NCBI GenBank assembly: GCA_963969345.1
Contig: OZ017769.1
Span: 9,241,725 to 9,305,724, forward strand
Direction: 5' to 3'
Source of the DNA: Turbatrix aceti
Lineage: Eukaryota > Nematoda > Chromadorea > Rhabditida > Panagrolaimidae
DNA length: 64,000 nt
The translations under genes were made by a program, and so were the position numbers. Shown here one piece after another: positions 10,617 to 21,559 of the stretch. The notes below the pieces were generated by a model that did no database searches, was not told where the DNA came from, and was given only the letters and a program-made list of their open reading frames with translations. Each line of letters begins with the position of its first letter. The first letter of the stretch is position 1.

Positions 10617-11878
10617 TCAAGCATCGCAATAGGGAAGCGGCGGCGGTGGCACGTGCTCGATGCTGTGTGGAAGAGAACATGGAATTTCGGTAGGTGGCTC
10701 TAACTGCGAATTTGATTTTGCACAGGTTTCTTCTGGTGTCTGAAAGACTTGTATTTTTTTTGTTTTTAAAGAAGAGACTTACAGAACCGGGCACATAAGG
10801 GACGTACTGAACGCAATTTGTGTTTGCCGTTATCCTGCCATCTTTGGAATCGGGATAAGTGCCCGGGGGGCAATCGAAATAGATTGGAATGGAACACAAA
10901 ACATCTCCGTGGAATTTTGAATTCTTTGGGTCCAAGTTGTCAGTTTTGTTTTTATACAGCATGCCAAGGACTTGTTTAGGACACGCGTCAGCGGTTACTT
11001 CCAGAGGCGCAGGGAGCGGTGTGCCGTCGACGTTTTCGTAAGCTTTCGCGTTGCACGGATGCCCGCACGGAATGCTGACGCCAATGAGAGTAAACACATG
11101 GGGATCCACTAGTGTCTCTGAAAAGGGGAAAAGTCACCGTGCGAGCAGAGTGAACTCACTCAGGAAATCGCGCTGCTCGATCGAAGTTAAGGTTACCGGA
11201 ATCGCATCCGGATCCAGAGAACGGCAAGCATTAATGACGTTGCACTGGTCAATCTTGTTCGGTGTCTTATAAGTTTTATAGCAGTTTCCAACGCCATTAA
11301 TTTCCCTGTATTTGTATGAGTTGTCGGGACAAGGGGATGGATTTAAGGTGATGGCGCACAAAACAGTTCTGAAGTCATACTTATCCAAGTTAACATCGTC
11401 AAGTATACCCTCAGATATCATGGCGTTATATTGAGAACTATATTTGTCAAACCTTTCAAACTTTACAGTTAGGGGACTTCCGTCGACATTCACAAATTTA
11501 TTTTCGTCGTATGGATTGGGACACGGAATGTAAACACCAACAACGACTGAACCTTCGTCACTTTTCCGTGCAATTGGCTCTAAAAATATTTTTTAGAAAA
11601 AACTATTTTTGTGCTTATTTACTGATGAATGCTAGTTCTTCGGCCGATGTGATCGTTGTGGGAATGGCATCAATGTTAAGGGGGCGGCAAACATCCTTCA
11701 GACCACAGCGATGGATGCGATTTTCGGCTACATACAATTTGTAACATTTTTTTATTCCATTGTGTTCTTTATGAGTCCAACTGTCGTCGGGGCATGAATA
11801 GCTATTTATTTCTACACCAGAGGACAACGACAAAGCGATGATACCGATGAAAATCAGAGAAGAGAGTTGCCACGACAT
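10617..11878 (-). CDS. Secreted protein with tandem C-type-lectin-like domains
   Basis: Exons 11623-11878, 11160-11579, 10783-11117 and 10617-10739 (minus) encode 377 residues; introns 1 and 2 are both phase 1 and each splits a CTLD. The signal peptide starts MSWQLSSLIFIGIIAL. CTLD 1: CPDDSWTH, CYKLYV, TITSAEELAF, then IGVYIPC and VNVDGSPL. CTLD 2: CPDNSYKYRE, CYKTYK, TLTSIEQRDFL, IGVSIPC, NVDGTPLP. A partial third unit (CPPGTYPDS) ends in a Pro-rich tail. The WND-type calcium site is not obvious, so sugar binding is uncertain. The ATG at 11878 is preferred over an upstream in-frame ATG because a TATA box lies at 11924-11931. Ectodomain relatives are the GPCR fusions at 42792 and 46426. Confidence 0.75.
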
Positions 11879-11923
11879 GATGAGAAGAATGCAATATGAC
11901 ATGTAACGTATTGCACCAAGCAT

Positions 11924-11931
11924 CTTATATA
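11924..11931 (-). promoter_or_regulatory. TATA box of the CTLD gene
   Basis: TATATAAG on the minus strand, about 46 nt upstream of the chosen ATG. A start site about 30 nt downstream would place the ATG at 11878 in the first exon. Confidence 0.5.
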
Positions 11932-12119
11932 GCCACAAAATCAGGCAAAGTTTTGTTGGAAAAAAGGGAATACGCGTATTTTTTGTGTGCTTTTCAAAAA
12001 ATGGTCCCTATAAAACCAATAAAATTTTGATAGGTGTACAGTTTCTGCAGGATTTGCAAAAAAAATATTTACGAAGATGACGTGATAATGGGGCTTGCTG
12101 CGTGGCATCTAGGGTTCGA

Positions 12120-12277
12120 ACCCCCCCCCCCCCCGTATCGGATCGGGGACGGGGGTAGTCGGGGGCAGAGGTGTCGGGGGCGTTAAACGTTTGATTGAAA
12201 TCAAAGTTATACGGACACTTAACCACGGCTGAGGCCACAAAGGTAAGACAGCTCAGAGTTAACAAAAAGTGCATCAT
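12120..12277 (-). pseudogene. CTLD gene fragment (signal peptide and first strand)
   Basis: From an ATG at 12277 (a second ATG follows at once) the minus strand encodes a signal peptide (MHFLLTLSCLTFVASA) and CPYNFDFNQTF, which resembles the opening of the CTLD-GPCRs (CPPKFNFNAT). After about 35 codons it dissolves into a C/G-rich satellite with a long C run. No further CTLD exon follows. It is probably the dead first exon of a duplicated CTLD gene. Confidence 0.5.
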
Positions 12278-12990
12278 ACAACAATTGGTTTTTACGAAAC
12301 TTTTTTTACATTCACTAATATAGTATGTGTGCAATTGATATCTTTTTAGGGGTAAACTATTTTGATGCTTTAAACAATTGATGTGGTTTCCACTTGTGTC
12401 AATTGCGTTGCTTTATGAGGATTCATATCAATCGTTGGGTATTAGCGTCATCTAATTTTAATATTAAAATATTAAAATATCCATTCTAACTATGCATGTT
12501 TTCAAATTATGATTAAGTTTTTTAATCACGAATTTTGGGGAGATGAACGAGGCTTAACTGTATGGTAATCAAAATGTGGCATAACAAATATGATCGATAC
12601 TTTTCATACGGTACATTTATTCTGCGTCTTACAAGGAAAGTGTCGGAGTTCATTTTGGAATTCCTTCAAGAAACTTTGCCAAAAGTTTGATTTTATAAAT
12701 ATGAAAAATTCAGTTGCACCGCTCATGATCTGTAACGAACTACGGCATTTTCGGAACCAAGGGGTATATCAATCGACGGTTTTTTTCATGGAGAATCAGT
12801 TAAAAATATAATAATGTAGGATTGTTACCTTGAAAAATGCCGAAACCAGTGTTGCCATTGTGACCTAATACTTGCTCAACGGCATTCATTTGCAAAATAA
12901 AACGTTTTTGTTCACATTAGAGTTTTGTTTCAATTCAAAAAACATGTAGCACTTGAGTAAAATAATATTTCTGACCGCCACTCGATGTTT
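12278..12990. other. Intergenic, AT-rich
   Basis: No gene recognised. The region holds the 3' flank of lipase paralogue 2. Near 12946 the motif ACTTGAGTAAA also occurs at 10165, in the flank upstream of lipase 1, probably a vestige of duplication or of a dispersed repeat. Confidence 0.35.
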
Positions 12991-13940
12991 TTAAATCTGA
13001 TAGCCATGCTGTATCAAATCGTATTGTATTTTTGTGGTGTGGAATAACACGTTTATGTGACTGCCATTGCTCAAAACGGCAGCTTTCTGGCCTTGAATGA
13101 AAGTTGCCACTTTGTCGCATGCTTTGTAACCAACGACGTCGTCTTCTTTTGAGTAAATCGTGTAAATGTTTTTGCCTTCGTACCCTACTTTTGAATTGAT
13201 GTCGTTGAGAAAACGAGAATTGCAGGAGATACCGATTACATTGCTGCAAACGCCCATGTGAAGGACACAGAGAGAAGAACCATAATTAGCTCCCGCGACT
13301 CCGACAAAGGTTATTACGATGTCAGTTAGGGGTGGTCCGAGATCCTCTTCGGTATCCACGCAGGTTGATCCCAAAATGGCCTTCCGCGCGATTGGAGAGC
13401 CTAGAGAGTAAGCAATTACACTAACATTTCTGCCAGTGTATTCGTGCACGGCGATGATAAGCTGGCGTATCTGAAATACAACTTTTGACGTCATTTGTGA
13501 TTATTTATTTAAAAAAAATCTTACAACTTTCACGTATTCACACTTGAGTGTAAGAAACGCCGTTTGTGTCTTACCGGCATCAGCATAGGTCGTAGCGTAA
13601 ACTTCGTTGTCAGCGTAGCTGTTGTTCAGAAAGTAGTCTCTGACATCTGCATACATACCAGCGTAATCCGTAGCGCCGTGCACAAGAATTACAGGATCGG
13701 CACTAAAAAATGAAACACGTGTTTCTACGCATTACCAAAAAATGTTTACCTGACATTGCCGTCTTTGCCGCCCCCAAACGAGCCATCCCCGTATGGAAGG
13801 TCATATCTGACCAAATTGGCACCATCTCTACCGCCGTACTTGGAAAACAAAAAACGTTGAAAAGCATGCGAAAACAATGAGCTTGTGTCAACAATCAGGG
13901 AACAGAAAAAAAGAGCGTTGAACGCAACCAGAGAGTTCAT
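12991..13940 (-). CDS. Secreted EstA/lips-family lipase, paralogue 2
   Basis: Exons 13750-13940, 13525-13702 and 12991-13470 (minus) give 282 residues. The first two exons have the same lengths as in paralogue 1 (191 and 178 nt), and all junctions are in the same phase. Signal peptide at MNSLVAFNALFFCSLIV; oxyanion strand VILVHGA; nucleophile elbow VIAYSLG (Ser near 145); acid candidate in SKEDDVVGYKACD; His in SNGSHINVLF. Predicted extracellular acyl-ester hydrolase. It lies closer in sequence to paralogue 3, suggesting that pair split last. No damage is seen. Confidence 0.88.
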
Positions 13941-14472
13941 TTGGTGGCGATTACGCTTCAAATGCGCTCCCTAAAAAGAGACTGAGAGTGATTGGTTCGT
14001 TGCAAAATGTAATTAAATAATTTTACTCATGTAGGATTTGGATGTTGTGTACAATGTCGGGGAGGGTTGGTTCATTTAAAATGAGGATAATGCGCAAATG
14101 ACTGACATGATTTTTGACCGTTTTATCGAAGCAAAGGCAAACTCTTTCCTGTCGGCTCCCATAAACGTTAGAACTTTCATTGAATTTGTGTGACAGAAAA
14201 AATAAGGAATGCATTGTTTCGGACAAAAAAAAGAAAACGATGTATATCAGAAACATGCAATTTGGTTACCACTTTTGTGTCTGTTGTTTTAATGTTAAAA
14301 TTTTTACGACATTGAAAAATAAATGTTTTTAAAATGTTATTAAGAGTAGGGAGTCAAAGGTCTCATGTTTTACAAATCGCAGTTTTAAAGTTGAAAACAT
14401 TCAAACGGAAGGGGAAACAACGAAAACGACAGAAAATTATTTATTGCTTCACTTTCGTCTATCTACAAATTT
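13941..14472. other. Intergenic between lipases 2 and 3
   Basis: Upstream region of lipase 2. AT-rich; no other gene or repeat recognised. Confidence 0.35.
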
Positions 14473-15417
14473 TTAATCCAAATGACCATACTCAATCAAG
14501 TCATATTGTATTTTCGTGGTATGCATTAAAACGTTCAGATGGCTGCCACTGCTCAGGACGCCAAACTTTTGGCCTTGAATGAAAGATGCTACCTTGCCGC
14601 ACGCTTTGTAGCCGACAACATCGTCTTCCTTTGAGTAAATCGTGTAAATGTTTTTGCCTTCGTACCCGACATTAGAATTAATATCGTCGAGAAAACAAGA
14701 GTTGCAGTAGAGGCCGTTTACATCGTTGCAGATGCCGAAGGGAAAAATACAAAAAACGCTGCCATAATTAGCTCCTGCAACTCCGACAAATGTGTTTATG
14801 ATGCCAGTTAGGGGAGGTCCAAGGTCCTCTTCGGTATCAACGCACTTTGATCCCAAGATGGCTTTCCGCGCGATCGGAGAACCCAGCGAATAAGCGATTA
14901 CGCTGACATTTCTGACTGTGTATTCATTCACGGCGATGATAAGCTGACGTATCTGAAATACAACTTTTGATGTCATTTTTATTTTAAAAAAATCATACAG
15001 CTTTTACGTACTCACACTTGAGCGTAAGAAACGGTGCTTCTGTCTTCCCGGCATCAGCGTAGGTCGTAGCGTAGACTTCATTGTCAGTGTAGTTGTTGTT
15101 CAGAAAATAACGATCGACAAATAAATATGTGCCGGCACTATCCGTAGCGCCGTGAACAAGGACGACGGGATCGGCACTATAAAAACCAAAATTTATGTAT
15201 TCGCGCTTTATCAAAAAATTTATGTTTACCTGACATTACCGTTTTCGCCACCCCCAAATGATCCTTTTCCGTCCGGAATATCAGTTCTGATCAAAGTGGC
15301 AGCCTCTTTGCCATACTTCAGAAACAGAAAGTGTTGAAAAGCAGGAGAAAACAATGAACTAGCATAAACAATCACAGAAAATATAGAAAAAAAGCCGAAG
15401 GCAGTCGGAGAATTCAT
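14473..15417 (-). CDS. Secreted EstA/lips-family lipase, paralogue 3
   Basis: Exons 15230-15417, 14999-15176 and 14473-14952 (minus) encode 281 residues; exon 1 is one codon shorter than in the paralogues. Signal peptide at MNSPTAFGFFSIFSVIV; oxyanion strand VVLVHGA; nucleophile elbow VIAYSLG (Ser near 144); acid candidate in SKEDDVVGYKACG; His in SSGSHLNVLMH. An in-frame stretch upstream of 15417 is ignored because the family signal peptide begins at this ATG. Intact catalytic triad candidates and open frames argue it is active. Confidence 0.88.
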
Positions 15418-17112
15418 TGCATTTGGTAACATTGCGCTTAAAAAATAAACCAAAACTAGTTTTAAATAATGTTTATGATACATAGTTATTGGATGTATTG
15501 GTTTTGGTCTTTATGTCTCATCGTCAGACACACGCCGCTGCAGGTGGCCAGAAAACAACATTGAAAAACTTTTTGATAAGCTTTTTTTTTGTTTAGAATC
15601 AATGATTTGAGGAAAAATTGCATACTTTTTCACACGCTCATGAGCAAATGACAACGTTGACCATAAAACAATATTTATATCGCAACATAAATAAACATTT
15701 CAGTCGGCAACCCACCTGGGATGTTTTTGGGTGTAACTTAAATTACAACCACTTAAGACTTAGTAAGACTACAACGACACGTGCAATATTTATACAGAAA
15801 TCTTTTTTTACATACTATATAAGTTATATTTCATTGTATTTATTTTGATATTAAATCATGTTTTTATAAACAGAATGAAAATAAACAGCATCCGGCAATA
15901 AAAGGTGTGTTGTGTTGATGGCTCTAGGCATTGTGCTGGAGGGAAAAAAGTATTGTTTTTTTAGGGGAACGAAAAATTATAACAAAAAATAAGCGTTGAA
16001 ACTCTAAAATAAAAATGAAAAACAATTCATTCTGTAATTTTTTGAAAACACAACAAAGGATCTTGTGTCAAATAAAATTGTGAAAGGGAATCGAATCGAT
16101 TCAATCGATTCGTTTGAGCCGACGTTTTCACCCAGGTTTTCTAACACGGCGTAGTCAGCAGACGTGAAAAATCAGCAATTGATTGGCCGTATTCTTCGTA
16201 CGGTCAGCGGCAGATGAGTTTTGCAGAGTCAGATGATTTCAGCGTAACGACGGATGAGTGGTTGATTGCGTGAGTTTGGCGTACGGTGTACGACCAACGG
16301 CGGATGATTTCAGCGGAGTCGGTTGGATTCCCGGCAAAGGCGACTTGATTTGGTTGTCAGCGATTGTTGAAATAACGTTCAAGTTAGGATGCTCGGTGTC
16401 GGCGCATCGCAACGATGAATCACTCCAGAAGCAAATATTGCCGTCAGCATAGCTGAATCACAGCCTACCAACCTTCCGCCGTTTCTCCCATCCAATACCC
16501 TTTGTGCTTGATAGAAATACGTGTTTGAAGCAATAATAAACAGAATTCTTCTCATGAATAACTGACAGTTGTTTCTGATTCGTATCAGACGGTGGTGTAG
16601 AACAGAGTGTGCGGTACTGCATTGGCTTGAGATGTCAGACAAAGTGCCTAGCCAGAGACCTCGCGGAGGAAATCTTCAAGGAGAGTAGAACGGGGAGCCC
16701 ACATCGACTTCCCTTTTGGGTTCCATGGGGCCTTTAATCGTTGTGAGTTATGGACTATCGTATGGGCTATGGATGATTTGACCACACCTTTGTTGCATGG
16801 TGCAGTTTTAGATAAAAAATGTAATGCATTTCATATAAGGCGGTATATTAAATTTTCTTCAAAAAACGAAATTTTGCAGCCGGCCTCAAACGGAGCATAA
16901 TAGATGTCACAATAAAAATATACATGAATGTGCATGTTTGGGTCATATTTCTTTTTTTTTGTCGTTTTTGAGGCCGGCTGCAAAACTTATTTGAAAAAAA
17001 ATTAAATATACCACCGCCTTATATTTACAGTTTTAGATAAATATAAGATAAACAAAGCCCCAAACCTTGGTATTAGGGTGACTGACATCAAGTAAAGAAC
17101 CCAGTTGCAACA
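15418..17112. other. 1.7-kb intergenic region with a MITE
   Basis: Separates the diverging lipase 3 and GH31 genes. No coding exon recognised. It includes a short ATCGATT palindrome near 16090-16115, several imperfect GGATGATTTCAGCG-type repeats at 16200-16320, and the MITE at 16834-17023. Confidence 0.4.
16834..17023. mobile_element. MITE with about 55-bp terminal inverted repeats
   Basis: The left end (TATAAGGCGGT...) and the reverse complement of the right end match over about 55 bp, including TTTTGCAGCCGGCCTCAAA. The outermost TA on each side fits a TA target duplication as in Tc1/mariner-type elements. The core of about 75 bp is AT-rich and non-coding. CAGTTTTAGATAAA occurs on both sides of the element, which may mark a larger duplication. 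Confidence 0.6.
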
Positions 17113-20070
17113 ATGACATTGTTGTTCTTTTTTTACTTTTTGTCATTATCAACGTTGCCTTATTCTCTAACGAAATACGTACCCCCAAATGAACGCGTCG
17201 ACTGTTTTCCTGCTCCTGGCAGTAGCAAAGCAAAATGTCATCGGATAGGATGCGTTTATGATGGCAACTACGGTGCGGTATGTTAAAATTCGAAGCCTCG
17301 CAAGCCCGTACAGTGTTATTAGGTTGAAACTTTTCAGACCGTACCTAAATGTTATTATCCTCAAAGCTCTGGCTACATTGCCAAAAAAACGACGCCTACC
17401 AGTGCGATTTTGCAACCGGGTCCCGGTATGGTTGCCAATCCTTACGACACCAACTTTGAACAACTCCGATTCACTGCCACTTCTCTGGGTGCCGGTGTCA
17501 AAGTGCAGATAACTCCAGTTGGCGTCCCTCGCTTTGTGCCTCCAGTGCCGATCAACAGTGATCCAATTATTCAGTCGCCTGAAAAACTTGTTGTTCGTCA
17601 AGTCAACACCAATGATGTGTTTTCGTTTACGGTGACACGTGAATCCACAGGTGTCAACATCTGGAATACGTCAGTCGGCGGACTTCAATTTGCAAATCAG
17701 TTTATTCAAATTGCAACCTATTTAACGACAAAAAACATTTACGGATTTGGAGAAACGATTCACCACACCTTGAAACATCAGTTTACAAATTACACCACCT
17801 GGGGTATGTTTGCTCGTGGTCGGCATCCTAATTCGGTTTCCTATAAACCACAAAACCTTTTGGGAGTGCACCCGTTCTACCTGGGGGTGGAAGCCGATGG
17901 CAGGGCTCACGGTGTTTTTATTTTCAACAGCAACGCCCAGGAAGTGACGCTAGGACCTGCGCCTCACCTTGTTTACCGTACAATCGGCGGTCAACTGGAC
18001 ATATTTTTCTTTCCTGGACCTACACCGGAGAATGTCATCCAGCAGTACCAGCAAGTCATAGGCCGACCATTTTTACCTGCCTATTGGGCGCTAGGCTTCC
18101 ATCTTTGTAAATTTGGCTACAAAGGCACGGATAAAGTTAAACATGTTGTCGAGCGTCAACTGAAAGCTGGTATTCCACATGATGTACAGTATGCCGATAT
18201 TGATTACATGCACCATCGCCGCGATTTTACGTACGATTCCAAAGGAAAGTGGAAAGATTGGCCTAAGTACACGAAGACCCTTCACAACATGGGCAAACGT
18301 GTCATTCTCATATTTGATCCCTCAATTGAAGTTGACTACGACAGTTTTAAACGGGCCATTCAGCAAGACGCAACTTTTGTGTCTTGGCCCCGCCCAGATT
18401 TGGTACAACACAAAGTCAATGATTTATATCCTTTGACCGCCAACACATCTTTCATGCTTGGCAACCTCTGGCCGCGGAATCATGTTGCGTATCCGGATTT
18501 CTTAGATCCTGCCAACCAAACCCAAAACTGGTGGATCGACGAGTTTGTACGATATCACAAGAAACAAGCATTCGATGGCATCTGGATCGACGAGAACGAG
18601 CCTAACAACCACGGTACTAATTCTAACAAAAATTACGGTGGCAAGATTCCTCTTCGGTGCCTGAATCAAGGAACCGATGCTAGTTTAGACGTACCACCTT
18701 ACCTAACATGGAATGCCTATCAATCAAATGAACATACCCTTTCGCAATCCACTTTGTGCATGCTTGGAACCACGGGAAGAAACACTTCCAAGCAGTACGA
18801 CACACACAGTTTATACGGATGGTCCGAGTCGGTAGCTACTTATGCCGCGCTCAAAGCCGCCCGTGGCAAACGGGGTGTCGTTATTTCGAGATCCACATTT
18901 CCGTCTTCGGGTCGTTACGGTGGGCACTGGCTGGGAGATAACACATCTCGCTGGCCTGATCTAAGGTCAGCCATCATTGCAGTCATGGAATTCAACTTCT
19001 TTGGCATTCCCTATGTCGGCTCCGATATTTGTGGCTTCACTGGTGTTGCAAAAGAGGAGCTTTGTCTTCGCTGGCAGCAACTTGGCGCATTTCATCCTTT
19101 CATGCGGAATCACAATAACGCTGGCACATCTCCGCAAGATCCCGCTCAATGGCCCAGCGTCGCAGCAGCTACACGAAAGGCAAATCTCTTTCGCTACCGT
19201 CACCTGCCTTATCTGTTTACACTTCATTTTAACGCTTCTCTTTATGGAGGCACAGTCATCCGCCCGTTATTCTTTGAATTTCCACAAGATAAGAACACTT
19301 ACGACGTATCGTACCAGTTTCTCTGGGGCAACGCCCTTCTCGTCATTCCTGTCATCACACCAGGCGTCGATTTTGTTAAGGGTTACATTCCGACAGATGC
19401 TGTTTGGTACTCGGTATACGACCACCAATACGGCGAGCAGGTAAACACCGGCAATGTTACTCTGCCGGCGCCGACCACTTCGCTTATCCCAGTTTTCCTT
19501 CGTGGCGGCCGAATCTTGCCTCGACAGGTGCCTGCACTGAGCACGCACTTCTCAAGGCTGAATCCCATGCAGCTCGTGGTCGCCGTTGAGCCACTCCAGA
19601 ATTCGTCTTTTGGCTACGCGTACGGCGAGTTGTTCTGGGATGACGGTGAGGCATGGGTGGACAGCATTGAAACTCACAACTACCACCATTATGCGTTTAA
19701 CTTTTGTTCCAATGCACAGTATAACCAGCTTCAGATCGTTCGTAAACACACCGGAGTAAGTCTATTTTGAATTTTTGATTAAGTGTAATTTGATACATTT
19801 CAGTCTAACATCCCAATGACTGCTCTGGAAAACATTGAATTCTTCGGCGTTGTAAACTCCCCGGATTTCAAGTCGTTCCACCTCAACGGAAAATCTGTGG
19901 CACTTGACATGAAACAAACAAAGTACTCGCCCCAACGTCGATTCCTTAACGTCACAAGTACGAACTTAATCAATCTTAACGAAGGATCCGACTGGAATCT
20001 GCAATGGAAGAATCTGGGACAAAAACTACTTGTGCATAAAAAACATATGGAATGTGTTCAAAATACATAG
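17113..20070 (+). CDS. Secreted GH31 alpha-glucosidase with trefoil domain
   Basis: Exons 17113-17277, 17338-19755 and 19804-20070 give 949 residues, all junctions phase 0. The ATG at 17113 is chosen because it begins a signal peptide (MTLLFFFYFLSLSTLP) in frame with a P-type trefoil (DCFPAPG, CHRIGC, VPKCYYP). The GH31 barrel follows: QYADIDYM, then the nucleophile in WIDENEPNN (Asp near 473), the acid/base in HWLGDNTSRW (Asp near 589), and GIPYVGSDICGF. Such enzymes (acid alpha-glucosidase, sucrase-isomaltase/maltase type) release glucose from the non-reducing ends of alpha-glucans, here extracellular or lysosomal. C-terminal beta domains fill the last 250 residues. No transmembrane anchor is seen. 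It is intact and converges on the Srt gene with about 200 bp between stops. Confidence 0.95.
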
Positions 20071-20274
20071 TCGCCGTGTACTTTAACTTCAACGAACCCA
20101 AATAGTTACAATTGGGTGCCTGAAGCATCTCTTCAAGTGTGAAAAACCTTTAATATTTTTACCGTAGTGTAATTCACTGTCTGGTTTATGCACAAATATG
20201 CATTCGAGACCCGTACACATGTTGACAAAAATACGTATAAATATAAAAAAGTCATCAAACTACAAAAGGATCGA

Positions 20275-21559
20275 TCACGCCATTCTGACAACTGGCATGA
20301 ACGACCTTGTAGTCTGGGGATGAGTAATAAAAGTATTCGCGGTTGATATTTGAGATTCTATAAAAATCGAAAAACTTTTTTTTTCAAAACCGTTGAGAAA
20401 CTAAACTCACTTCGACCAATCAAGATAGTGCTTTTTGCTTGAATGCTGCTTCGAGCATTTTTTCGTATTGAGCTAAAAAAAATGTTTTTTTTGTGTTTTT
20501 AGTAAACCCAATTTACCTGTTGACAGCGTAGTAAACTATTGGATTAATAGCAGAATTTATGACCCACATAAAGTTTAAGCCACCATAAATGTAAATGTTT
20601 TCGGGTAGAATAAGTGAGTACTCGTGCCACAAAAAATTGAGAACGGAACAGTAAAATGTGATAACGCCAGCTTGAATAAGTATTTTGACGTCTGTACGGT
20701 AGTTTGAGGTTGTTGCAAACTTTTTTCTCTACAAAAATAAGGTTTACGATTAATTTTAATAGTTTTCAAAAACACATAAATATAAAGATGGGATTTTAAG
20801 ATGGATTTTTTTTTGAAGAAAGAATAAAATTGTCGTACACGCATGAAAAAAAAAACATGAAAAAAAAACACGCACTCAAGTTTTTTTTTCATGTGAAATA
20901 TGAAAAACGTTTGGGAAAGTGCCACTCACCTGCGTTATAATTTGAAAAAATACAATAACATAAATAACACCAGAAATAGGTATTCCGCCAAGTTCAATGA
21001 CCATTTCAACGTTCTGGACTATCCTGCTTCCGGAATATTCAAAATCATAGCTCCATGACCACAGCTCGGGGATGTAGACTATGGCAGCCCACGGAGAAGC
21101 CAAAGCAGCCGCAAAGACAAAGAAAAAGAATCCTCCGACGCCGTACCATACTTTCATGCCCTTGGGTGAGAAAAGAATGGCATCCAGGTGAGGAGCGCAG
21201 ATCTGCGTTAGTCTATTGATCGACAGTACAACTGTCAGGACTGCGTACGCTACGTAGCTGGGCGTCGCGATGACGCCACACGCCTTGGCAAAAGCTGGAA
21301 TACAGGTGGATGGCCAGATGGTGAAGATACCGGTAATCGCGTGAGGAACGAGTTGCGCGATATCAAAAATGCCGAGCACAAACATGAATTTGTAAGCGTT
21401 GTACCTGAGCAATTCAGAATCTCTGTAGATGGCGTGCATGACGACGACGTTGGGGAAGACGCAGGCCAGTGACGTCACGATCAAGGCTATGCCAACCAAG
21501 AGGCTCTGCATCCGCGTGACTGAAGATGAATCCATGTTCGAGGAAAATATATCCAGCAT
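20275..21559 (-). CDS. Srt-class serpentine chemoreceptor (7TM GPCR)
   Basis: Exons 20930-21559, 20517-20728, 20411-20472 and 20275-20357 (minus) give 328 residues, the usual Srt size. Seven hydrophobic segments can be read. Family words are NAYKFMFVLGIFDIAQL (TM2), HAITGIFTIWP, VLSINRLTQI at the end of TM3, and NFMWVINSAINPIVYYAVNR in TM7, followed by a basic Ser/Thr-rich tail. Srt receptors are nematode chemosensory GPCRs expressed mainly in sensory neurons. Start is the first ATG at 21559; an alternative lies 8 codons downstream. The third exon is only 62 nt. No disruption seen. Confidence 0.88.

Noticed and set aside
12105..12125. GGTTCGAACC resembling a tRNA B box
   Set aside because: It is a self-palindrome next to a C run and lacks all other tRNA features.
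17410..17438. In-frame ATG at 17428 as GH31 start
   Set aside because: It would drop the signal peptide and trefoil, both of which are intact upstream across a clean intron.
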